From positions 1 to 45,840 of the forward strand of contig JAKVBY010000062.1 of assembly GCA_022446825.1 (NCBI GenBank): a stretch of DNA of 45,840 nt, given 5' to 3'. A model generated the notes under the pieces. That model did not search any database, was not told where the DNA came from, and saw only the letters and a program-made list of their open reading frames with translations. The stretch's first letter is position 1. The number at the start of each line of letters is the position of its first letter. This document shows positions 26,977 through 36,310 of the stretch, in pieces. A program made the translations under genes and the position numbers. The stretch comes from Pirellulaceae bacterium. GTDB taxonomy: Bacteria > Planctomycetota > Planctomycetia > Pirellulales > Pirellulaceae.

Positions 26977-29973
26977 TCACAAAGACGGATCGTTCTGTAC
27001 GAGGTGATCGCGGCCACGTTTGTTGAGAAATTGCGGGCTCGTCACAATGGTTTCTATCAGGCTTCCGAAACGATGCTCACCCGCCTCGAGGTTCTGTCTC
27101 ATTTCCCGAATCAGGAGTTCATCCGGCAGGATCAGGGTGCGTCCAAGAGCATAAGATAGCAACTTCCGACAGACGTTATCAAGATATTCATCTCGACGCT
27201 GCGTTTGCAGGTACTTACGCAGGTCATGAACTCCGGATCCTTTATAACCGCCGGGAAATGTGTCGGTTGTACTGACTAGGCGACCTGCCATATCCTCTTC
27301 GCGGAGTTTACCGACCGGGCCAAAATTCTCAAAGGCGACACCCAGCGAATCAAATCGTTCATGGCAGCTGGCACAGTTTATGTTATCGCGATGCACGGCC
27401 AAGGCATCACGTAATGGTAAGTCAAGTTTTGCTTCATCATTCGGCAGTTCCGGAACTCCAGGCGGAGGTGGTGGGATACGTTCACCCAGAATCCGGCGAG
27501 CCACCCAGTAGCCTCGCTTGACAGGACTTGTCCGCAATCCGGGGGCATTTTTCGTGAGAAACACCGACATCGGCAACAGGCCCCCTCGGTGGTAGTCCGA
27601 GGCGTTGTCAATGCGTGACCAGCCATCGACTGAGGGCATCCCATAATGTTCTGCCAGGGTCGCATTTACGAACGTGTGACCGGCATCGATAAAATCGAGC
27701 ACCGATCGATCGTTCTGAGCCAGATCGATGAAGAAACGAATCGGTTCTTCGAACATCGCCTCTCGCAGTTCATCGGTGAACTGTGGAAACCGTTCACGGT
27801 CAACCGCGTTGTGCTCTTGGAAGCGGCGGAAGTCGAGCCAGTTACCACCGAACTCCTCGGCCATGCCGCGCACGCGATCGTCACGAAGCATTCGTTGTAC
27901 TTCCGAGAGGAGGACGTCTGACTCATGCAACCGTCCCGCCCGCGCAATGGCCAGCAACGACTCGTCGGGCATACTGGCCCATAGGAAGTAGCTCAGCCGA
28001 CTGGCGAGCTCTTCGTCGGTCAGCGGCCGCCGTCCCGAGCCTGCGCCAGCGATATCCAGGCGATAACAAAAAAACGGTGACATCAACACCGATACAACGG
28101 TGTCCCGAATTCCCTCTTCGTGCCCCACGCCTTCGTCACGGCGTGAATGATAGAAGGCGAGTGTTTCCTCTCGTTCGATTGGCGTCAGTCTGCGCCGATA
28201 CGCCCGCTCGGCAAATGCGATCACTGCGTCGAGATGTGTCGGTTCGGCTTTAATTCTTACCTGCTCAACCCAACGTATCTGTTCGTTGATTTCCTTAAAG
28301 TAAACGTTGATCGCATCCATCTCCCGTTCACCGGCATTCACGGTTCGTGCCTTTGCGGCATACATTTCGTGAAGTCCTTTGACCATCTCATCGGAGAACG
28401 CAGCGGGATTTTCCGCCCGGGCAAAATCAAATTGCTCGTCGCGCAGGTAGGTAGAATCAGTCCGTTCAAACCAAAGAAACCCGCTGTACTGCCGCTGTGG
28501 AGCATTCGTGACAAAGTTCAGTTGCTGCCACAGGGCGTCGATCTCACGCTGGGAGGCTTCGTCGAGAATCAGGTCATACAGCGGACGGTCGTCGCGGAAA
28601 TAGCCCGTCATACTGTGGAAACCAGCGCTCAGTAGTCGGCCTTTCTCGAACTGCATCTCCTTTTCTGTGACATAGTCGCGCGACCGTTCCGAGAGGTAGA
28701 AAGCGTCGGGAAACACCGAGGCAAAGCGGGCGACCGCCTGCTCGTGTTCTGCTCGCTCGTGTTCGTCAGCGGGATACAACAGATCCTCGTCCATTGGGTC
28801 TTCGTCAGAAACAACTAGGGATTCGTCGCGGATACGGAAGACACCCGGATCGAAGTTGCGTCGCTGCGCGACATACTGCCGGTTCTTCCAAAGTACAAAC
28901 GTCTGCGAACCGCGGTTGCTGCCCGGAATGTTCAGATTCGGAAACTTCGGCCGCAGCTTTTGCCGCAACGTCATCACAAAGTCCCGCATTGCTTCACAAC
29001 CGCCACGTGCGCGATCGTGCTCGCTCGCATCCGACGGCAACGCGTCCCACATTCCGCGGAGTTTCGCAATCGGGCCGGCAGCGGTCTGGCCATCGTTCAA
29101 AACATCCCACATCGTTGCCAAGTACTTCGGACTCACACCGCCAGCCTCCGCAATGTCATCCAGCATGCCATCCGACATCCCAAGAGCTGCACGGTGCCGA
29201 TACCGCCAAGCAGCCAAAAAGTAGTCGGCGTAGTCGGTCGGCTGCCGTGAATAGAAATTCACAATACGTCGGACGCAGTACTTGTCGCGATCCGTATCCG
29301 CCATGACCGGATGGGGAGCGAAGGCAATTCCGTTGGGCTTCAGCACTAGATGTTCCACGACCTGCCTCGCAGCACCGAGATACTTATTAAGCAATGCGGG
29401 AGACATCGCCAACGATTCGCCTGAGTTGTCGAATCCTGCTGCGTTGGCAGGATCCACAGGAAACGTCTTGGTCGGTTGAATGTCGATGCCAGTGAGATCA
29501 CGAATCGTGTAGTTGTACTCGGCGTTGCTCAGCCGCCGAGCAAATACGGGACCCGGATCGCCCGCATTTCGGTGCGCCTCAGACTCGCGAAACGCTTGGA
29601 TCCATTCAATCACAGCCTTTCGTTCGGTTTCATCCGGTCGGGGCTTTACATCCCGGGGGGGCATGTCGTCTAACTCGAGACGTTCGAGCACAATTTCCCA
29701 GTGCCCGTGGTCGCGACGGACTTCTGCAAGCGACGAGTACTGAGCGAGATCCAGTTTGGCTTCTGGCTCTTCGGCACCATGACAGCCACAGCAGTACACA
29801 TTGAGAAAAGGCGCGACAGATGTGCGAAAACCGTCTTCCAGTTGGGCCTCAGGGACTTCCTGCGCGTAAACCTGCCAGGTTGAAATCGGCCAAAGAACGC
29901 ATGCCAGTGCGACAATAGACAGTTGGTGCTTCACGATTGACCGGACTTGTTCCAATAGTTTCTTCGCTGTCAT
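26977..29973 (-). CDS. Multidomain planctomycete cytochrome (PSCyt1 + DUF1587/1595/1592/1588/1585)
   Basis: 998 residues with a signal peptide and AGGAAGT upstream of ATG 29973. Domain order: N-terminal planctomycete cytochrome c with haem motif CCGCH at 61-65 and 'LELDDMPPRDVKPRPDE'; DUF1587 ('RRLSNAEYNYTIRDLTGIDI'); a large linker; DUF1595 ('FAERAYRRRLTPIEREETL'); DUF1592 ('LASRLSYFLWASMPDESLL', 'FGGNWLDFRRFQEHN'); DUF1588 with a second CxxCH, 'CASCHERFDSLG'; and DUF1585 ('KLLSYALGRTLILPDELL', 'TIVTSPQFLNKRG'). It probably shuttles electrons in the periplasm together with the DUF1552 protein encoded 14 bp downstream. The linker between DUF1587 and DUF1595 is longer than I would expect for the shorter family members. 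Confidence 0.92.
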   Translation of the reverse strand: MTAKKLLEQVRSIVKHQLSIVALACVLWPISTWQVYAQEVPEAQLEDGFRTSVAPFLNVYCCGCHGAEEPEAKLDLAQYSSLAEVRRDHGHWEIVLERLELDDMPPRDVKPRPDETERKAVIEWIQAFRESEAHRNAGDPGPVFARRLSNAEYNYTIRDLTGIDIQPTKTFPVDPANAAGFDNSGESLAMSPALLNKYLGAARQVVEHLVLKPNGIAFAPHPVMADTDRDKYCVRRIVNFYSRQPTDYADYFLAAWRYRHRAALGMSDGMLDDIAEAGGVSPKYLATMWDVLNDGQTAAGPIAKLRGMWDALPSDASEHDRARGGCEAMRDFVMTLRQKLRPKFPNLNIPGSNRGSQTFVLWKNRQYVAQRRNFDPGVFRIRDESLVVSDEDPMDEDLLYPADEHERAEHEQAVARFASVFPDAFYLSERSRDYVTEKEMQFEKGRLLSAGFHSMTGYFRDDRPLYDLILDEASQREIDALWQQLNFVTNAPQRQYSGFLWFERTDSTYLRDEQFDFARAENPAAFSDEMVKGLHEMYAAKARTVNAGEREMDAINVYFKEINEQIRWVEQVRIKAEPTHLDAVIAFAERAYRRRLTPIEREETLAFYHSRRDEGVGHEEGIRDTVVSVLMSPFFCYRLDIAGAGSGRRPLTDEELASRLSYFLWASMPDESLLAIARAGRLHESDVLLSEVQRMLRDDRVRGMAEEFGGNWLDFRRFQEHNAVDRERFPQFTDELREAMFEEPIRFFIDLAQNDRSVLDFIDAGHTFVNATLAEHYGMPSVDGWSRIDNASDYHRGGLLPMSVFLTKNAPGLRTSPVKRGYWVARRILGERIPPPPPGVPELPNDEAKLDLPLRDALAVHRDNINCASCHERFDSLGVAFENFGPVGKLREEDMAGRLVSTTDTFPGGYKGSGVHDLRKYLQTQRRDEYLDNVCRKLLSYALGRTLILPDELLIREMRQNLEAGEHRFGSLIETIVTSPQFLNKRGRDHLVQNDPSL

Positions 29974-30076
29974 CTCAGGGACTTCCTAAACCGGCGTAAG
30001 CTGGACCCGCTGTCCACCTCCTTAGTATAGACGTTCTTCGCCTGCCTGAATCCTGTTTTGATCGGTATTGTCGAAA

Positions 30077-30200
30077 TCACTGACAGGCATCAAGCCACCT
30101 CCTCCTGCCAGCCATAAACTGAGACCTCAGACGCTCACGCTGCTGCTGCAAAAATCGTTCTAACTCAGGCCGTCCACCCGCCGGCTGGTCAAGTGGACCA
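30077..30200 (-). pseudogene. Possible 3' end of a lost gene
   Basis: The minus-strand frame reads 'GRPELERFLQQQRERLRSQF' and ends at a stop at 30077. This helical, charged stretch looks like a genuine protein C-terminus, but nothing upstream in the frame continues it; the next bases on that side belong to the methyltransferase fragment on the other strand. Family not recognised. Confidence 0.25.
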
Positions 30201-30202
30201 AA

Positions 30203-30331
30203 ATCGGCTGCGGTTTCGGTGGCACACTGCAGCGGATCGATCAGATATTCCGCCCAATGTCTTTGACCGGAGTCAATATCGATCCTCGACAACTACCAGT
30301 CTGTTTCAGCTTAGAGTCGGCTGCAGATAAT
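30203..30331 (+). pseudogene. 129-bp internal fragment copied from the cluster methyltransferase
   Basis: Gapless match to 24878-25006 inside the RebM-like methyltransferase gene; I count seven substitutions in 129 positions (about 95% identical). It covers motif I ('IGCGFGGTLQRIDQ') through the region after 'NIDPRQL'. It has no start, no flanking methyltransferase sequence and sits between two unrelated minus-strand fragments, so it is a relic of a duplication or rearrangement. Confidence 0.92.
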
Positions 30332-30349
30332 TGTCAAATGCCTGAGATC

Positions 30350-30560
30350 TGGCAACATGTGGTTTTCACGTAAACCGTTCCATTCGACGCTGCCCGTCTG
30401 CACTCGCTGCCAGTCGATGCCATCGTTCCTCTCGGCGTACACGCACCGCATCCAGTCGTACCAGGGCGAGTGCGGCTGAGCATCAAACGCAACTCAGCCG
30501 GCCCCATAATCTCGGAATGCTTCAGTAGCAACCAGCGCCCGCCCGGCAACCTGGCGATCT
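30350..30560 (-). pseudogene. Fragment of a propeller-glycosidase gene with an internal stop
   Basis: The minus frame contains 'PWYDWMRCVYAERNDGIDWQ' and, a little further, 'GLRENHML'. This matches the layout of the paralogue at 30712 ('CVAESRDGVHWTRPELG', 'KANNVVLANHG'). A TGA interrupts the frame at 30494-30496, and there is no beginning or end. It is a decayed internal piece of another member of the family. Confidence 0.6.
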
Positions 30561-30711
30561 GGCGGCCATTGTTCGGTGACTTAAAGAGTGTGCGGTGACT
30601 TGAAGAGTTCCAGCAGCAAGCGATTCCGCATGACAGTTCGACTTGGATGAAGGCAAATCAACCATTACCATAAACCTTGGTTAACTCGACTTCAAACTCC
30701 GAAAGCAAACA

Positions 30712-32184
30712 ATGCTCAAGCCTTCTTTTCCCAGCTGTGTCGGGCTGTCCCTGGTCTTCATCACATCGCTTGTTTCAGCGGCCAATCCCATCCACATTGG
30801 CGATCGCCGTGAATTGTTTGTGGACAAGTTATTGATCGACAAGCTCGACAACGCGCGCCTCGCGTTGCACGCGCCCCAGCCCCAGGAAACCGTGCTGAAG
30901 TTTGACAAGCCCTGGGAAGGTATCTATTCCGGTTATGAAACGGTCTTGCACGACGCGGGCAAGCTGAGGATTTACTACCGCGGTTTGCCGATTGCCAGTG
31001 CCGCATTGGGTGCCGAGGTCACCTGTGTGGCAGAGAGTCGGGACGGGGTTCACTGGACCCGACCGGAACTCGGCTTGTTCGAGGTCCATGGTACGAAAGC
31101 CAACAACGTGGTACTCGCCAATCACGGTGCCTGTCACAATTTCGCTCCATTCATCGATCAAAACCCAGACTGCCCGCCAGCAGCGAAGTACAAGGCACTG
31201 GGTCGCGGCCGATCACTCGACCCGCAACTCGAGTCGCCATTCGAACATGGTCTTTATGCATTCCAATCGCCCGATGGCATTCACTGGCAACAGATCGGTA
31301 CCGGGCCGGTGATGACCGAGGGAGCTTTCGATTCACAGAACAATGCGTTCTGGTCTGAAAGCGAACGGCTGTATGTGTGCTACTTCCGTGTGTTTCGAGA
31401 TCGCATCCGTTGGATTGCTCGCTCGACGTCGGATGACTTTGTGCATTGGAGCAAGCCTGTCGACCTGGAGCTTGACGACAAACCTCGACAGCATCTGTAT
31501 ACGAATCAACTCACGCCTTATACTCGCGCACCGCATATTTATCTCGGCTTACCAACACGTTTCTTTCCGGGGCGTCGTGCGGTGACGCCGGAAGAGGCCG
31601 CACAGATTGGCACGTCCAAGAAGACATGGAATTTTGCCAGCGACTGTACCGATATCCTGCTCACATCCGCGCGCGGTGGTAGTAACTTCAAACGGACTTT
31701 TCTGGAGGCTTTCATTCGTCCGGGGCCCGATCTGCGGAATTGGACTTCACGTGCCAATTATGCTGCGCGGGGTATTGTGCAAATCTCGCCGGACGAACTG
31801 ACATTCTTCGTCAAGCACAACTCCGGGTATTCCACAGCACACATGCGGCGCTATGCAATCCGACCCGACGGCTTCGTTTCCGTCTACGGGCCATATGATG
31901 GCGGTACCTTGATTACGAAACCGCTGACGTTCGCCGGCAAGCATCTCAACATCAATTTCGCCACATCTGCCGGGGGATCCGTACGTGTCGAAGTGCAATC
32001 GCCAGCGGGTCAAGCCATACCGGGTTTCGCACTGGCCGATTGCGTCGAGATGATCGGTGATCGTTTTAAGGGTCGTGTCCGCTGGAAAGACAATTCGAAA
32101 CTTGGTCAACTTGCGGGCCAACCGATCCGCTTGAGGTTTGTCCTGCACGACGCAGACATCTACTCGCTTCGTTTTGTGGAATAG
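30712..32184 (+). CDS. Secreted five-bladed-propeller glycosidase-like protein (paralogue 2)
   Basis: 490 residues with a signal peptide ('GLSLVFITSLVSAAN'). 'FVDKLLIDKLDNARLALH' begins the mature part as in many planctomycete homologues. Blades follow with 'CVAESRDGVHWTRPELGLF', 'AFQSPDGIHWQQIG', 'FWSESERLYVCYFRV' and 'ARSTSDDFVHWSKP', the repeated 'S-x-D-G/D-x-x-W' turns of GH43/GH32/sialidase-like propellers. A C-terminal beta-sandwich follows ('LNINFATSAGGSVRVEVQ', ending 'LRFVLHDADIYSLRFVE'). Probably a secreted glycan-active or glycan-binding protein; catalytic residues not assignable by eye. It stands 518 bp before the next paralogue in the same orientation. Confidence 0.75.
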   Translation: MLKPSFPSCVGLSLVFITSLVSAANPIHIGDRRELFVDKLLIDKLDNARLALHAPQPQETVLKFDKPWEGIYSGYETVLHDAGKLRIYYRGLPIASAALGAEVTCVAESRDGVHWTRPELGLFEVHGTKANNVVLANHGACHNFAPFIDQNPDCPPAAKYKALGRGRSLDPQLESPFEHGLYAFQSPDGIHWQQIGTGPVMTEGAFDSQNNAFWSESERLYVCYFRVFRDRIRWIARSTSDDFVHWSKPVDLELDDKPRQHLYTNQLTPYTRAPHIYLGLPTRFFPGRRAVTPEEAAQIGTSKKTWNFASDCTDILLTSARGGSNFKRTFLEAFIRPGPDLRNWTSRANYAARGIVQISPDELTFFVKHNSGYSTAHMRRYAIRPDGFVSVYGPYDGGTLITKPLTFAGKHLNINFATSAGGSVRVEVQSPAGQAIPGFALADCVEMIGDRFKGRVRWKDNSKLGQLAGQPIRLRFVLHDADIYSLRFVE

Positions 32185-32702
32185 CAACCCCAGCGCCCAC
32201 AACCACTAGCGGTGTGCATCGATACATTTGCCACTCGAACTCCGATGCTTGCCGCTACAGTGGACAGGGGAAGTTGGCAGGAGCACCGCATCGCCCCAGT
32301 TAACTGCGGCCTCAGCAACACCAACAGCCACCTGTTCTTCGGGACGAACGTTCTTCGGGACGAACGCGGGTTGCAGCAGCGCGGTCTTCGACCGCGTCAT
32401 GCTGACAGGGTCGGGCAGCGAAGAGTGACCCATCCTCCGAGTAGAATCTGGTCCCCTTCCTCCGCCACACAAACTGCTTGGTCCACAGATCGTCGCCGCT
32501 GCTTGCCAAGAGATCCTCAGCCGCTCGCTGCGCACCGCGGTAAGCGCGCCAGCGAGCGTAGCAGACGTAGCCGAGGCCACAGCCTGAACGAAATAATTTA
32601 TTGAACTCAACCAAAAAATCGGCTGCCGATCCCCCCTCTGTAGCCCCAAAGGAGTAGGATACTGAAAAGCAAGCAACGACTCCTGCTGATCAAGGAATAA
32701 CC
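32185..32702. other. Intergenic region with a short tandem repeat
   Basis: 518 bp between two propeller paralogues. It contains the 16-bp tandem repeat at 32335-32366. Minus-strand frames across it contain scattered protein-like words ('PAFVPKNVRPEEQVAVG') but no recognisable family and no consistent frame, so at most it holds decayed sequence. Confidence 0.4.
32335..32366. repeat. Perfect 16-bp tandem direct repeat, two copies
   Basis: TTCTTCGGGACGAACG at 32335-32350 is repeated exactly at 32351-32366. It is not in a recognised gene. It is probably a replication-slippage duplication. Confidence 0.85.
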
Positions 32703-34244
32703 ATGCGTCCAAGATTTTCTGTCACTAGATTTACTGTCACGAGCGCACTCTTTCTCAGTGGCCTGTTTGCCATCGGTAGCCTTTCCGTCAACGCGGACAC
32801 GGATCTTCCCATAGAACCTCTCCAGATCGGTCATGCTCCACAGTTCTTCGTTGATGACTATCTCGTCGACAACCGCTGGGCTTTGAAAAAACGCGAGGAG
32901 TTTCTCGTCCGGACGGTCCATCAACCGGTCAAACATCGGGGAAATCCGCTCCTTCCCGGCCGCGGTGGTTACGTCAACGTGGTGTGGGACGAGGAGGCAA
33001 AACTGTATCGGATGGTTTATCAGGATTTCTGGTACTACAGCAAAGATCCGCTCAAATACACCTACGCGGTCGCATACGCCGAGTCGCAGGACGGAATCGA
33101 GTGGGACACGCCAGACCTGGGATTCTATCAGTGGAAGAACACCCGCCAGAACAACATCTGCTGGCAGGTACCGTCAGACCGTGACGGTCCAGTGAGCACC
33201 GGCGCCTATTCGCAGTACCTGCTCAATATCCCGCCAGAGCACCGTCGCGGGTACAAGTTTGTTATGTACTACGTGGGTCCCACAGGCGTCCATCTTATCG
33301 GGTCGAATGACTGCATTCACTGGGATGAAAAAAGCGTCACGCAAATCGGAAGGAATTTCCATCCCGACACACACGCTTCCATCGTCTGGGACCCGGCTCA
33401 AAAGAAGTTCGTCTGGTTTACTCGAGCTACCGACCGATACAGCGACTCCGATAACCTGACGCGTGGCGCGACCCGTCGCGTCGCACGACTGGAAAACACC
33501 AAACTGTGGGACCCATGGCCCCTACAAACACAGAACATCTTCATCCCCGACGCAGAGGACGCAGCAGCTCGCACAGAAAACGTTGACGGCACGAATTTCT
33601 TTTATGGCATGCCCACCCGCTACCATGCCGGAATCTACTGGGGATGCCTGTGGCCCTATCGGCTGAAGGCAGGCCTGATCGAAACGCATCTCGCCATCAG
33701 CCGCAATGGTCGTCTCTTTGAGCGACTTCCCGGTCGGCCCACCTTAATTGGTCGCGGGCCGGAAGGTGCATGGGACGCCGGCATGATCTTCGCGTCCCCG
33801 GATTGGATTGAAGTAGGCGACCAGTGGCGGATCTACTATGGAGGATCGGACAGGCCACACAATCTGGAACGAACCCCTGGCATCGGACTGGCGACGATTC
33901 GCAAAGAAGGCTTTGTTTCGCTGCGAGGACCGCAGCACGGCGGTGTCGTCTGCACGCGCCGAATCATCTGGCCCGGCGGTAGTCTCCATGTCAACTGCGA
34001 CACAACACTACCAGACGTCAAACCGGGAGAGTTGAAAGTCCGCATTGTTGACGCCGCGCGCCAAGTGATTCCCGGTTTCGGCTACAGCGACAGCATCCCA
34101 TTCACCGGCGACAGCATTTCCCACGAAGTAACCTGGCAGGATCAGCAGATCGATGCGCTCCAAGGACGCGAATTGCGATTGGAATTCTTCCTGACCCGCG
34201 CCGATCTGTTTACCTTCCGAGCGGTGGCCCCGGGCTCGGATTGA
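32703..34244 (+). CDS. Secreted five-bladed-propeller glycosidase-like protein (paralogue 3)
   Basis: 513 residues with AAGGAAT before ATG 32703 and a signal peptide ('TSALFLSGLFAIGSLSVNAD'). The mature start 'IGHAPQFFVDDYLVDNRWAL' is the usual opening of this planctomycete family. Propeller blades include 'AYAESQDGIEWDTPDLGFY', 'GSNDCIHWDEKS', 'FVWFTRATDRY', 'AISRNGRLFERLPGRPTLIG' and 'DQWRIYYGGSDRPH'. The sandwich tail is 'IIWPGGSLHVNCDTT' to 'LRLEFFLTRADLFTFRA'. It is probably secreted and acts on or binds polysaccharide. The last ~100 bp of this gene type are copied at 37844-37946. A palindrome 29 bp past the stop may terminate it. Confidence 0.78.
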   Translation: MRPRFSVTRFTVTSALFLSGLFAIGSLSVNADTDLPIEPLQIGHAPQFFVDDYLVDNRWALKKREEFLVRTVHQPVKHRGNPLLPGRGGYVNVVWDEEAKLYRMVYQDFWYYSKDPLKYTYAVAYAESQDGIEWDTPDLGFYQWKNTRQNNICWQVPSDRDGPVSTGAYSQYLLNIPPEHRRGYKFVMYYVGPTGVHLIGSNDCIHWDEKSVTQIGRNFHPDTHASIVWDPAQKKFVWFTRATDRYSDSDNLTRGATRRVARLENTKLWDPWPLQTQNIFIPDAEDAAARTENVDGTNFFYGMPTRYHAGIYWGCLWPYRLKAGLIETHLAISRNGRLFERLPGRPTLIGRGPEGAWDAGMIFASPDWIEVGDQWRIYYGGSDRPHNLERTPGIGLATIRKEGFVSLRGPQHGGVVCTRRIIWPGGSLHVNCDTTLPDVKPGELKVRIVDAARQVIPGFGYSDSIPFTGDSISHEVTWQDQQIDALQGRELRLEFFLTRADLFTFRAVAPGSD

Positions 34245-34931
34245 TCAGCCGACCGACTGCTCTGTCGCGCGCGCCGCCTTCGAAGGCGGCCAAGGATGAT
34301 TTTGCTAAGGGCAATTTCAAACACCTGGGACGGCAAGTCTGCGACTGACGAACCCATCGGTTGCCTATCCCTCGTGGCAATCTTCGCGGTTGGAACCTAC
34401 GCGCACGAGCGCTCAGTCCGTGATGGGATTGCTACGGTGTTATGAGGTTTGTACGCCATGGTCTACGCGTGGATGGTTAATAATCATTCGGACAGGACAA
34501 ACCGCACAACACGGCCACTTGATCGTAAAGTTAGCGGATAGGCCTATACAGCATGTTTCTCATTGGCGCAATCGGTCGGCTACTGAGCATGCTTCCATGG
34601 TGGGTAGTTGCGTGGCTGAAGTGATGCCACACAAAGGAGCTGAAACAACGTCGCCATGATGTGGAAACAAGTCACCTTGAGTTAGTCATATCAATGGCGG
34701 ACGATATACTGCTTGGAAACGATTTGACATCGCGTCGGACCTCCGTTTCGTGCGGTGCTTCACGGCGCAGAAGTATTTATCTCAGCACAGGATGCGGTGC
34801 GTCTCTGGGATAAGGCCTGTTGTTTTTTTGTCCTGTTGTTTTTCGTCGAGTGCCTTCCCCGACAAAACTTCTAAACGACCTCTAGCACCCGGAAACTTCC
34901 AAACCGATCGATACTCAGAGGACAAACCGAA
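34245..34931. other. Long intergenic region, no gene recognised
   Basis: Nearly 690 bp between the propeller gene and the GIN-domain lipoprotein. Apart from the palindrome at 34273-34290 I see no coding signature, RNA or repeat. Short frames have no ribosome sites and no family-like content. Confidence 0.4.
34273..34290. terminator. GC-rich perfect palindrome, possible terminator
   Basis: GCCGCCTTCGAAGGCGGC is an 18-bp perfect palindrome 29 bp after the propeller stop. It forms a 7-bp GC-rich stem with a four-base TCGA loop, but it lacks a clear T-tract, so it may work as a pause or processing hairpin instead. Confidence 0.45.
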
Positions 34932-35867
34932 ATGCGGCACCTGCTCCCTACACTTACCAGCCTACTCACACTCCTCACCGCCATGGGCTGCCAACAGACG
35001 GAAAACGGGTCGGTGATCCACGTGCAGCAAATCAGCGGATCCGAAAAGTCCGCCCAAGAAACCCACCCGCTGGATCCCTTCACGGCGATCGACATCTCTG
35101 TCGGCGGTCGTTTAGAAATCGTCCAAGGAGATACCGACTCGATCTCTATCGAAGCCGATGAAAATGTACTGCCTCATTTGGAGGCGATCATCGAGGACGA
35201 CACACTTTGCCTACAATGGAAAATCTCCGGGCGACTCGCCGGTGACAACAACGGCTCGCACAGCATTTCTATTGAACAAACTGACCAAAACACGGTCATT
35301 ACCACCAATGGAAAAACCTACGTGGCGCCTTCCAGCGGTAATATTCATGTCAACAACAACCAGGTCTTTCTGGATGATCGGCCTGTGGTGCCAGACCTGG
35401 AAAATAACTCGGCAACCGTCATTACCCCTACTTTGCCCATTATTTTTCGTCTCGCCGTCACCGACCTCTCGAAGATTACTTCCCATGCCAGTACCGAGAT
35501 CCATTGTGACCACTTGGAGACGCCGCAACTGGAACTGACCAACAACGGGTCCGGTAAGGTCTCATTTCTACAACTCAATGCCGACAGCATAACCGTCCAT
35601 GTGGCAGGCTCAGGAGATGTCAGCCTTGCTGGCCAGGCGACAAACCAGAACATCCAGAGCGATGGGAGTGGTACTGTGGAGGCCACGGGACTGGCAAGCA
35701 CAACGGCGAAGGTCACCGTCAGTGGTTCGGGTGACGTCCACGTGCACGCGACCCTCTCCCTGCTGGTCGAATTGCTGGGGTCGGGCAACGTGACCTATTC
35801 CGGGTCACCCGAGTTGGAAGTTTCTGCCAATGGTTCCGGAAAGATTTCTAAAGGACCGCCAACGTAA
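34932..35867 (+). CDS. GIN-domain (DUF2807) lipoprotein
   Basis: 311 residues. The start is ATG 34932 with AGAGGAC eight bases upstream. A lipoprotein signal ends 'LLTLLTAMGC', so Cys20 is the likely lipidated residue. The mature protein begins with 'PFTAIDISVGGRLEIVQGDT' and 'ISIEADENVLPHLEAIIED', the hallmark of the DUF2807/GIN domain. The second half repeats short beta-helix rungs with N/D-G-S-G turns ('NNGSGKVSFLQL', 'VAGSGDVSLAG', 'SDGSGTVEATG', 'VSGSGDVHVHA', 'ANGSGKIS'). It is probably a surface or periplasmic adhesin-like protein. It is unrelated to its neighbours and likely monocistronic. Confidence 0.88.
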   Translation: MRHLLPTLTSLLTLLTAMGCQQTENGSVIHVQQISGSEKSAQETHPLDPFTAIDISVGGRLEIVQGDTDSISIEADENVLPHLEAIIEDDTLCLQWKISGRLAGDNNGSHSISIEQTDQNTVITTNGKTYVAPSSGNIHVNNNQVFLDDRPVVPDLENNSATVITPTLPIIFRLAVTDLSKITSHASTEIHCDHLETPQLELTNNGSGKVSFLQLNADSITVHVAGSGDVSLAGQATNQNIQSDGSGTVEATGLASTTAKVTVSGSGDVHVHATLSLLVELLGSGNVTYSGSPELEVSANGSGKISKGPPT

Positions 35868-36310
35868 GTTGCACTGCATGCTTTGGCGGCTGTCCATTCG
35901 TCTGCATGCGGATAGAGACAATCTATAGCAACAATCACCGTCTGAGATTTTTCCAGGTGTTGATCCTGCAGCGCACACCACGAAAAATTAAGTTGCCAAG
36001 CGTGGTCCAGGCCAGCGTTTTTCAAACCGGCGGAACAATAAACGGCGCATGAAAGTGTGCCAAGTCGTTGACCGTGTCAGGGGCGAGCCGATGGGAACCT
36101 CCGCCAGCAAGCGCACCAGGGCGCGCATCTTTGCTTTAACTTGTACTTTCCTACCTATCGCTCTAACGAAACAATAAGCTGCCTTGCCCCACCCAAGAAT
36201 CAGACCTGGATGCTATTTGCGTCTCTCGTTGTGATGTCCGGACTGTACCTGACAGGAATCGAGGCTTGGCCGACGGAATTGGCTTGCCCGCCATTTCGCT
36301 GGTACCTATC
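35868..36310. other. Intergenic region with ambiguous remnant coding
   Basis: A minus frame (about 35795-36025) reads 'SQTVIVAIDCLYPHADEW', which is protein-like, but it overlaps the end of the lipoprotein gene, has no start site and no family I know. The remainder shows nothing. It could be a scrap of a decayed gene. Confidence 0.35.

Noticed and set aside
34390-34659. 89-codon plus-strand frame after the third propeller gene
   Set aside because: No ribosome site, no family resemblance and an uneven composition; the region is treated as intergenic.
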